Assembly (NCBI GenBank): GCA_030830765.1 | Contig: JAURMJ010000392.1 | Span: forward strand, 1-16,267 | Length of the DNA stretch: 16,267 bases | Source of the DNA: Quisquiliibacterium sp. | GTDB taxonomy: Bacteria > Pseudomonadota > Gammaproteobacteria > Burkholderiales > Burkholderiaceae_E | Reading direction: 5' to 3' | In this document: positions 1 through 5,601 of the stretch, one piece after another | Layout of the letters: every line of letters starts with the position of its first letter | How positions within the stretch are numbered: the first letter of the stretch is position 1 | Notes under the pieces: generated by a model | What the model was told of the DNA's origin: nothing | What the model saw: only the letters and a program-made list of their open reading frames with translations | Database searches by the model: none | Made by a program: the position numbers and the translations under genes

Positions 1-444
1 ATCCAGCGCCTGTACAACCGTCAACGCGGCGTAGATCGCGTAGCCATCATCGGCACTCCCTCGCCCATACAACAAGCCGTTCTCAATCACAGGCTTCCAG
101 GGACCCAGGTCCTCGCGCCAGCCGCTCATTTCGGGCTGTTTGTCCAGATGCCCGTAAAAGAGCACCGTACGGTCATTGCCCAGCCCGCCGGTCGCTGGAA
201 TATCAAAGAACAGACAAGGCGTGCGGCCGGCAATGTGGACGACCTCAAGCGTGATGCCGTCGATGCCCTGGGCGGCGCACCAGAGTCTGGCCGAATTGAT
301 GACCGCATCCAGATGACCATGCGCCTGCCAGCTGGCATCGAAAGCCGGCGACTTTGCCGGCACCTTCACGTAATCGACCAGACGCGGCAGCAGCTCCTCG
401 TCCCATTTACGATCAGTGAAGCTTCTCAGTTCAGACAGATCCAT
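1..444 (-). CDS. M20-family metallopeptidase, N-terminal part (cut by window edge)
   Basis: The first 148 codons of a zinc metallopeptidase of the M20 family (the ArgE/DapE/CPG2/carnosinase group) are present; the C-terminal part lies beyond the window. The sequence shows the first metal-binding motif GHLD (H99, D101) followed by KQP, and then the GRGSADD motif (residues 128-133), whose first Asp (D132) would bridge the two metal ions. The start at 444 is supported by GGGAG seven bases upstream. The reading frame is fully open to base 1. Members of this family cleave dipeptides, acylated amino acids or similar substrates; the substrate cannot be told from this fragment. It lies 83 nt downstream of the TonB receptor on the same strand, with no T-tailed terminator between them, so read-through from the receptor is possible but unproven. 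Confidence 0.9.
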   Translation of the reverse strand, partial: MDLSELRSFTDRKWDEELLPRLVDYVKVPAKSPAFDASWQAHGHLDAVINSARLWCAAQGIDGITLEVVHIAGRTPCLFFDIPATGGLGNDRTVLFYGHLDKQPEMSGWREDLGPWKPVIENGLLYGRGSADDGYAIYAALTVVQALD

Positions 445-527
445 CGCAATGCTCCCACAAGTTCGCCGGCTTGACCGTCACACGCAAGCTTAGCGCAGCG
501 AGTCGCCTGCCGGCAGTCCGTGTTTCA

Positions 528-2729
528 TCAGAATGAAAGCTGCACCGTCGCACGCGCAGTCCGCGGCATACCGGGGAACAGGTAGACGCCGCCCCAATAC
601 TGGGTTGGTGCATCGCGCCAATAGCGGCGGTCGAACAGGTTGTCGATCCCGAAACGCCAGGTGGTACGCCCAAAAGACGTCTTGTGCCGATAGACGAACG
701 CCGTATCGAACTGCCAGTACGAGGGCAATTCAATCGAATTGTCGCTGGTCACCGCCTTGCCGGCCGCATAGTGCGCCCGATTGATCCAGGTCAGACCACT
801 GACACCCGGCAACTGCCAGCCCGCCTGAAAATTGGCGGTCAGCGGTGCCACATTGGTTGCGCGCTTTCCGACCAGCGCGGGGTCAAGCGCCCGGGTTGTT
901 TCGGAATCGATCAGTGTCGCCTGGGCGGTCAGCGAAAGCGAGCGGATCGGCCGGCCCGTCCAGCCCAGTTCCAGACCGCGATGACGCAGCTGCCGCCCAT
1001 CAGCGACTCTGAGCAGACTGCCATCGACCTGAACGAGATCCTCACTGTAGGGCTTGCTGATGTCGAAGATCGCGACACTGGCCAGACCAGCTCCGGGCAG
1101 CACATGCTTGTAGCCCAGTTCAATCTGATGGCTCTTGAGTGCAGGGAGCACAGCTCCGAAATTGATGAAGGTTGAGGGCTTGTTCGGCACGACCTCGCTC
1201 TCGACACCTTGCCCGGCAGACAGATAGGCGAATCCACCCTCCCAGGGTTGGTAGCCGATCGCGCCCCATGGAGTCGTGAAACTCTGGTTGTAGCTCTGCG
1301 ATTCGCTTCCGTCGGTGCGCTCGCTGGCACGCGTCAATTGCGTATGCCGCAGCCCCCCCCAGATCGACAGGCGGCCGATCTTGACCGAATCGGTCAGGTA
1401 GACCTCGTCGGTCCGCGCGGTGCGCAGGGTGTTCGGCGAGGATGGCGTCGGATCGCCCGGCAGAATTTGACGATTGAACACATTGTCAATCCCGACCCAG
1501 TTGTAGGCTTGCAGCGGCTCATACCCTTCCTCGTAGCGAGTCCGCGTCATCCCGGCAGTCAGATGATGGCGTAGCGAGCCGGTGGAGAAATCCCCTCGTA
1601 CAAAGGCATCCATGGTCCGTGTGTTACGCCGCTCGTTGTCGCTGCGATAGTCGTAGATATCAACGTCGTAGTTGCCACAGAAACCTGGATACAGATAATT
1701 TGTGCCACTGCTGCACCCGTCAGGAAATGCAGTGCGGTCGTTGGTCCGGATGTTCTGTGCGCCATAGCGCAGTCCATAGAACCAGCTGGTCGCGAAGGCC
1801 TGCTGGAAGCGCAGTGAGCCGACCGTGTTTTCACTTTGGAATGGTTGCGACCAGGACTGGTCATTCAGGTTGATCCGCGGATTGATCGGACCAGGCAAGG
1901 TGTCAGCCACGCCGTCACCATCCGTGTCGAGCAGACCGAACCCGGGTACGCTGCGCTGGCTGACGCGATGATGCTCAAACTCCGCCTCAAGCAGGGCTGC
2001 GTTGGGCAGGCGCAGATCAAAGTAGCCACTCAGAAACTGACGATGACCCGGCGCATCGTGCACCTCGGGCCGTCGCTCCTCAGCGGCCACGTTGATCCGG
2101 TATCCGAACATTCCGTTCCTGCCGCTGCGACCGCCAAGATCTCCGTGCAACAGGGTAGTGCCCCGCTCGGACAGACCGAAATACACATCGCGCAAGTTTG
2201 TTGCGGTCGGACGCTTCACCACGTAATTGATCATTCCGCCCGGCGCGCTGACACCGCTTTGCATGCCGGATACGCCTTTGAGAATCTCAATGCCTTCCTT
2301 GTTCTCGAAAGCCATCGGCGCGTGATTGGAGATCATCAGACCATCACGGCGATAGTTCAGTGCGTTATCGAGCGTGAACCCACGCACCTGCAGCGTCTCG
2401 ACATAGCCCAGCGTGTTGTAGGCATCGCCAGCCGAGGTTTCACTGCGAATCGCTGATGAGAGGCTGCTGGCGCCCAGATCGCGCATTGTCTCGGTCCGAA
2501 TGATCGAGATCGATTGCGGAGTACTCGATACCGGCTCATCGCCGATCCCTCCGACGCTGGATCGCTCGCGTGCAGGCTGCTCGCTGCCAGCCTGCACACG
2601 GACCTCAGGCAGACTCGACTGCGCAAGAACATCTGACACCAGCAACAGGTTGGTGCTGGTGACAGCCAGCGATGCAAGCGCAGTCGCGAGAACAGCATGG
2701 ATACCAGGGAACTGTGAATTGTGTGCCAT
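528..2729 (-). CDS. TonB-dependent outer-membrane receptor, predicted thiamine (or precursor) receptor
   Basis: This 733-residue protein is a TonB-gated outer-membrane beta-barrel. Residues 1-36 form a signal peptide ending VLA before QSS; a TonB-box-like stretch (LPEVRVQAG) follows. The plug domain spans roughly residues 50-170, with the family-typical PQSISII and VRGF motifs and a plug end of GGMINYVVKRPT. The barrel runs to a terminal aromatic residue (VQLSF). By sequence alone it resembles the siderophore-receptor branch. However, a TPP riboswitch lies 90 nt upstream and the next genes upstream are a PnuC-family transporter and a small kinase, so I infer that it imports thiamine or a thiamine precursor, like the THI-regulated receptor omr1 described in Bacteroidetes. 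The ATG at 2729 is chosen over one at 2834 because GAGGT lies six bases upstream, the signal peptide starts there, and the longer form would run into the riboswitch platform. A loop holds two Cys (CSSGTNYLYPGFC) that may form a disulphide. Confidence 0.9.
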   Translation of the reverse strand: MAHNSQFPGIHAVLATALASLAVTSTNLLLVSDVLAQSSLPEVRVQAGSEQPARERSSVGGIGDEPVSSTPQSISIIRTETMRDLGASSLSSAIRSETSAGDAYNTLGYVETLQVRGFTLDNALNYRRDGLMISNHAPMAFENKEGIEILKGVSGMQSGVSAPGGMINYVVKRPTATNLRDVYFGLSERGTTLLHGDLGGRSGRNGMFGYRINVAAEERRPEVHDAPGHRQFLSGYFDLRLPNAALLEAEFEHHRVSQRSVPGFGLLDTDGDGVADTLPGPINPRINLNDQSWSQPFQSENTVGSLRFQQAFATSWFYGLRYGAQNIRTNDRTAFPDGCSSGTNYLYPGFCGNYDVDIYDYRSDNERRNTRTMDAFVRGDFSTGSLRHHLTAGMTRTRYEEGYEPLQAYNWVGIDNVFNRQILPGDPTPSSPNTLRTARTDEVYLTDSVKIGRLSIWGGLRHTQLTRASERTDGSESQSYNQSFTTPWGAIGYQPWEGGFAYLSAGQGVESEVVPNKPSTFINFGAVLPALKSHQIELGYKHVLPGAGLASVAIFDISKPYSEDLVQVDGSLLRVADGRQLRHRGLELGWTGRPIRSLSLTAQATLIDSETTRALDPALVGKRATNVAPLTANFQAGWQLPGVSGLTWINRAHYAAGKAVTSDNSIELPSYWQFDTAFVYRHKTSFGRTTWRFGIDNLFDRRYWRDAPTQYWGGVYLFPGMPRTARATVQLSF

Positions 2730-2818
2730 CGTTGACCTCAAGATCGATGGCAGGGGGCGAACGACTGTGCGACGATGGGTTCCCGAATGAGCCCTTGATG
2801 CCGACATGCATGTCGTCA

Positions 2819-2930
2819 ACGCTTCCCTGCGCAAGTCTTAACTCGTTCAGGTTCCAAGGGTTTTTCTCACCCGTCCGCTGCTGCGGAACGCGACCAGAAA
2901 CACATCGCGATTTATCGGGACCCCTAGCGT
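2819..2930 (-). promoter_or_regulatory. TPP riboswitch (THI element) controlling the TonB receptor
   Basis: Read on the minus strand, this region holds the conserved core of the thiamine-pyrophosphate aptamer: AGGGGTCCC, then GGGTGAGA, then AACCCTTGGAACCTGA, and finally TTAAGACTTGCGCAGGGAA. Stem P1 is ACGCT (2926-2930) with AGCGT (2819-2823). P2 pairs AGGG with CCCT, P3 begins CCCG with CGGG, and P5 pairs CGAG with CTTG. The P3 arm is long and contains two inner hairpins (2889-2909 and 2874-2887). TPP riboswitches normally switch off thiamine synthesis and uptake genes when TPP is plentiful. No T-tailed terminator lies between the aptamer and the start codon at 2729, so control is probably translational. 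Confidence 0.94.
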
Positions 2931-2938
2931 GAATCCAA

Positions 2939-2970
2939 ATTGTATACGGATCGACCATCCCTTTGCTGGC
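2939..2970 (-). promoter_or_regulatory. Possible promoter for the riboswitch-TonB receptor transcript
   Basis: The minus strand carries TATACAAT (2946 down to 2939), a good -10 element, in the 48 nt between the kinase stop codon and the aptamer. It would place transcription start near 2932, just before stem P1, which is where a riboswitch transcript should begin. No good -35 hexamer is present at the usual distance, so the call rests on the -10 and its position. Confidence 0.4.
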
Positions 2971-2978
2971 CTGCAGCG

Positions 2979-3584
2979 TCAGGTTTCCAGTTTTCCAATC
3001 GCATCCATCGCAACGATCAGTCGCTTTGACAATGCCCCTTGGAGCGGAACATAGGCAAGACCGTGGGATTCGAGTGTTTCACGCAGCAATGCATCGAAGC
3101 GTGCCCGCACCACAGGGCCGTCCCGCATGAAACCGTCAGGCTGCCAGGGCAGATCAATCCCGGCCAGCAGTGTCAGGTCATAACTTCGCTGATGAGCGAC
3201 CCCTGCTTCCAACAGCGATGCGTCACCGAACAGATCCAGGCTGTAAAGCGCCGTCGCAAGCGGCGTTGAATCGACAATCAGTGGCGCCGCCCGATGTCCC
3301 AGCCCGTTGGCTGCGATCAGTGCGGACAGAACTTGCTGCTCTTGAAGAATTTGATCTTCAAGTAGCGCTTGCTGCTCATCAGGGCGCGGCGTGCGCTGAT
3401 GCTGCTGACAAAACTGCCGGAGCGTCTCCGGCAAACAGCGCGCACTGAGCTTGTCCGCAAGCAACCGGACCAGCGTGGTTTTACCACTGCATTCGGCACC
3501 AAGCACGGCGATCCTGAATGGTCGCCGGCCGATCCGTCCTGTTCGCTTGCCAGCCTCGTTGATCACAGCCTCGTACTGCTTCAT
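2979..3584 (-). CDS. NadR-type P-loop kinase, predicted thiamine (or nucleoside) kinase of vitamin salvage
   Basis: This 201-residue soluble ATPase resembles the ribosylnicotinamide-kinase domain of NadR. It has a Walker A motif GAECSGKT (residues 29-36), a hydrophobic strand ending in Asp (LIVD, D105) as the likely Walker B, and a YDLTLL...DLPWQPDGFMRD segment typical of the NadR kinase lid and substrate region. It lacks the nucleotidyltransferase and DNA-binding domains of full NadR. Its ATG overlaps the stop codon of the PnuC-family gene (ATGA, 3581-3584), so the two are translationally coupled. Transporters of this family work by facilitated diffusion, and a kinase traps the substrate inside. 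With a TPP riboswitch next door, phosphorylation of thiamine is the best guess; nicotinamide riboside is the alternative. The family call is firm and the substrate is inferred. Confidence 0.87.
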   Translation of the reverse strand: MKQYEAVINEAGKRTGRIGRRPFRIAVLGAECSGKTTLVRLLADKLSARCLPETLRQFCQQHQRTPRPDEQQALLEDQILQEQQVLSALIAANGLGHRAAPLIVDSTPLATALYSLDLFGDASLLEAGVAHQRSYDLTLLAGIDLPWQPDGFMRDGPVVRARFDALLRETLESHGLAYVPLQGALSKRLIVAMDAIGKLET

Positions 3585-4252
3585 CGACCAGCCAGACTGC
3601 GTTGCCAGCGCAGATGTCCGATCAGCGCGAGCGTCGCAAACGCCAGGTAGAGCATCGCCGTCAGCATCAGTTCCTTGTAGGCAAACAAGGCGACAGAAGC
3701 AAGATTGACAATGATCCAGACCGCCCAGGTTTCAACATACTTGCGCGCAAGCAGCACCTGGCCAAGCACACTGCCCGCCGTTGGAAAAGCATCGAACCAG
3801 GGTACATCGCTGTCCGTCGTACGTCCCAGCAAGATCCCAATCAGGCACCAGGCGATCAGCCATGCGAGCAGCAGACCAAACCGCGCCAATGCGGTCAGTC
3901 GGGCAATGCGAATGCCACGGGACGGACTCGGGTCGGTACCGTTTGGACGGTGACCGTACAGCCATTGCCACCACCCCCAAACAGCGATCCCGACGAAGAA
4001 CAGTTGCAGGACGGCTTCGCCGTAAAGTCGGAACGACTGAAACAGCAACGCGTACAGCACGCTGCTCAGGATCGCCAGTGGCCAGCCCCAGTGTTTTTCC
4101 AGGACGGTCAACACAACACAGGCAAGCGCCAGACTGAAGGCGATAGCCTCCAGCCAGCTGACCTGCGCACCCAGCGCAGTGAACGCAATTCCCAGCCAAT
4201 CGAACCCGGGTTGGGTATCGACTGGGAAAGTGCCTGCAAGCCGGTCTGTCAC
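3581..4252 (-). CDS. pnuT: PnuC-family inner-membrane vitamin transporter, predicted thiamine transporter PnuT
   Basis: This 223-residue protein is a PnuC-family transporter (SWEET-like fold, facilitated diffusion of unphosphorylated vitamins). Family marks include WLEAIAF (33-39), a GW-rich turn near 55-57, LYGEAVLQ (76-83) and GWWQW (93-97). A C-terminal WAVWIIVN segment follows, and there are about seven hydrophobic helices. PnuC takes nicotinamide riboside, PnuX riboflavin and PnuT thiamine; the choice of PnuT rests on the neighbouring TPP riboswitch and TonB receptor rather than on residues in the pocket. The start is GTG at 4252: an in-frame stop lies two codons upstream, and GTGAGG sits four bases before it. 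The GTG overlaps the stop of a possible small upstream ORF, and the gene's own stop overlaps the kinase start. Confidence 0.88.
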   Translation of the reverse strand: MTDRLAGTFPVDTQPGFDWLGIAFTALGAQVSWLEAIAFSLALACVVLTVLEKHWGWPLAILSSVLYALLFQSFRLYGEAVLQLFFVGIAVWGWWQWLYGHRPNGTDPSPSRGIRIARLTALARFGLLLAWLIAWCLIGILLGRTTDSDVPWFDAFPTAGSVLGQVLLARKYVETWAVWIIVNLASVALFAYKELMLTAMLYLAFATLALIGHLRWQRSLAGR

Positions 4253-4494
4253 GCCGCCTCACCCACAATCCGGCATCCCGATCGACGCGACCGTTCCGGC
4301 AGAGTTGGACCGAAAAGCGAAGCTGACTGCCATGCAGGGACGGCCTCCATTCCAGCAGATCCACCCTCGTCAGACCGCAGCGCTGCGTTCGACTGGTCGC
4401 TCTCCTGGAACGCTTGAATCTGTTGATCGGGAAAGGTCTGCAGCGGGGCGACTGGGGCATCTTCCGGACGCCATTGCGCTGTCAGATCAGCCAT
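4249..4494 (-). CDS. Possible small leader ORF (81 aa) coupled to pnuT
   Basis: An 81-codon frame starts at 4494 (MADLTAQWRPEDAP) and stops in a four-base GTGA overlap with the pnuT start codon. I do not recognise the product. It is polar, proline- and glutamine-containing, with no membrane segment, signal peptide or metal motif. A weak AGAGG lies only a few bases before its ATG. The overlap and the position between a candidate promoter and pnuT favour a real translated leader, but it could equally be chance in the 5' region of pnuT. The longer frame up to 4851 is not credible because it crosses a terminator. Confidence 0.35.
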   Translation of the reverse strand: MADLTAQWRPEDAPVAPLQTFPDQQIQAFQESDQSNAALRSDEGGSAGMEAVPAWQSASLFGPTLPERSRRSGCRIVGEAA

Positions 4495-4516
4495 GCGCCT
4501 CTGCAGGGTGCACTTC

Positions 4517-4544
4517 ACTCTAGCACCGCGCAATACGCGACCAA
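4517..4544 (-). promoter_or_regulatory. Candidate sigma70 promoter of the pnuT-kinase transcript
   Basis: On the minus strand TTGGTC (4544-4539) and TAGAGT (4522-4517) are separated by 16 bases. They lie after the terminator of the preceding gene and before the leader ORF and pnuT. Both hexamers are imperfect. I see no second TPP aptamer in this 5' region. Confidence 0.35.
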
Positions 4545-4581
4545 CGGTCCTGCGCATCAATTCAAACGCTCCAGACACGAA

Positions 4582-4616
4582 GCAAAACAAAACGCCGCCC
4601 CGAAAGGAACGGCGTT
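4582..4616 (-). terminator. Rho-independent terminator of the 4659-5351 gene
   Basis: On the minus strand a seven-base-pair stem AACGCCG / CGGCGTT (4591-4616) is followed by TTTGTTTTGCT. It lies 43 nt past the stop codon of the upstream membrane-protein gene and separates that gene from the pnuT transcript. Confidence 0.8.
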
Positions 4617-4658
4617 GTGAACAGCAACTCGGGGCTGGCGTCAGCAAAACGCCTGGAA

Positions 4659-5351
4659 TCAGGCAGCGACCGCCTGAAGATCGGCAGATGGCATCCGAAA
4701 GTCCAGCGGACGAATCCAGTCGCGAGCACCCTTGCGCGATTCGGAACTCGAACCGCCAAGCTGTGACCAGCCTTTCAAATCTGAATCGCGCATCGCGGTC
4801 TGAACTTCGTGCGCACTGAATGGCGCGGCCCGATGCAGATTTTCGTGACATCGGCGCTCCGCGATGCTGGTCGCACCGCGCGCCTTGGCAAGCGTGAATT
4901 CATCGCGGCGAATCTGATCGCGCAGGCAACCGAGAGAGACAAGCCCCGCTGGGACCGCAGCGGCAAACAGACCAGTAAGCCCTGCGAAGCTTGCACAGCT
5001 CAGCAGAAGCAAGCCACCAATCACCAAGGACCAGGAAAAGCCGCCAAATACCCCCCGGGAGCGAGCGATTGCCAACAAATGCAATTCAAATTGCCGCTGG
5101 TTCTCAGCGTCCATCCGCTCGCGCAGGTCGAGTTCGGCCGCCAGGGCAATCAGCTGACCGCGCAATTTTGCGTCTTCCACACTGAAATACGCATCACGCA
5201 AATTTTCGCGCCAGTGGGCATACCCCGACTGCAGGACTGGCGACCAGCGGGACCTTGTCCAGCACGATTCCAAACCAGCTTCAGCCTCCGCGCGAGTCAG
5301 CTGAAAAACCAACCGATCGCGGGTAACCCTGGCATTCGCTGCTTTCATCAT
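4659..5351 (-). CDS. Hypothetical membrane-hairpin protein
   Basis: I do not recognise this protein (230 aa from the chosen start). The first ~100 residues are charged and helical, rich in Glu, Arg and Leu (AEAEAGLES, AELDLRERMDAENQRQFELH), and may form a coiled coil. Two closely spaced hydrophobic helices follow (about residues 105-142, rich in G, L, A and S). After them comes a hydrophilic tail of ~85 residues with Arg- and Ser-rich stretches. This suggests an inner-membrane hairpin with both ends in the cytoplasm. The ATG at 5351 is preferred because GGAG lies seven bases upstream; an ATG at 5378 has a weaker site. The gene has its own promoter and terminator and is divergent from the GGDEF-EAL gene, so a shared intergenic control region is possible, but no functional link is shown. 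Confidence 0.72.
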   Translation of the reverse strand: MMKAANARVTRDRLVFQLTRAEAEAGLESCWTRSRWSPVLQSGYAHWRENLRDAYFSVEDAKLRGQLIALAAELDLRERMDAENQRQFELHLLAIARSRGVFGGFSWSLVIGGLLLLSCASFAGLTGLFAAAVPAGLVSLGCLRDQIRRDEFTLAKARGATSIAERRCHENLHRAAPFSAHEVQTAMRDSDLKGWSQLGGSSSESRKGARDWIRPLDFRMPSADLQAVAA

Positions 5352-5456
5352 CAGCACACTCCGATCGGACAAGCCCATGAATTCTTCACTTCATTGAGCC
5401 AGCAGGCTATGACTAAAGATCTCACTATGGACCAAAGGACATCACCCAATTGGGTT

Positions 5457-5484
5457 ATTTTACCCGTTTCGCGCTCGAACTCAA
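5457..5484 (-). promoter_or_regulatory. Candidate sigma70 promoter of the 4659-5351 gene
   Basis: On the minus strand TTGAGT (5484-5479), a 16-base spacer and TAAAAT (5462-5457) make a good housekeeping promoter, about 100 nt before the start codon. A 12-bp palindrome (acccaattgggt, 5444-5455) lies immediately downstream, around the expected transcription start, and could be an operator. Confidence 0.5.
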
Positions 5485-5601
5485 CAAACCCTACTCAATT
5501 CGTTGTATTTGACAAACTGGCTCTTCGGCTAGCGCTGCGCCCCCGAGGATTCGCCACAGCCCGCGACGATCACGTACACTCGTGTTGGTTAATCCCATCA
5601 C

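Noticed and set aside
2730..2834. Longer N-terminus of the TonB receptor (start at 2834)
   Set aside because: It adds 35 residues before a normal signal peptide, begins inside the riboswitch, and has no better ribosome site than GAGGT before 2729.
2819..2930. Cobalamin riboswitch, the common RNA element before TonB receptor genes
   Set aside because: The core motifs (TGAGA, AACCTGA, GCGCAGGGAA) are those of the TPP aptamer; the B12-box is absent.
2605..2958. A 117-codon minus-strand frame across the region upstream of the TonB receptor
   Set aside because: It lies over the TPP aptamer and over the receptor's signal sequence in another frame; the RNA structure explains the sequence.
3602..4417. 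A 271-codon plus-strand frame opposite pnuT
   Set aside because: It is the complementary shadow of a clear membrane-transporter gene; its composition is Arg/Gln/Pro-rich with no domain and no ribosome site.
4249..4851. A 200-codon minus-strand frame ending at pnuT
   Set aside because: Its upstream two thirds cross a terminator (4582-4616) and overlap the neighbouring gene in another frame; only the last 81 codons are worth considering.
5509..5514. Consensus TTGACA as promoter of the GGDEF-EAL gene
   Set aside because: No acceptable -10 hexamer is found 15-19 bases downstream (GC-rich AGCGCTGCGC instead), so it cannot be called from sequence alone.
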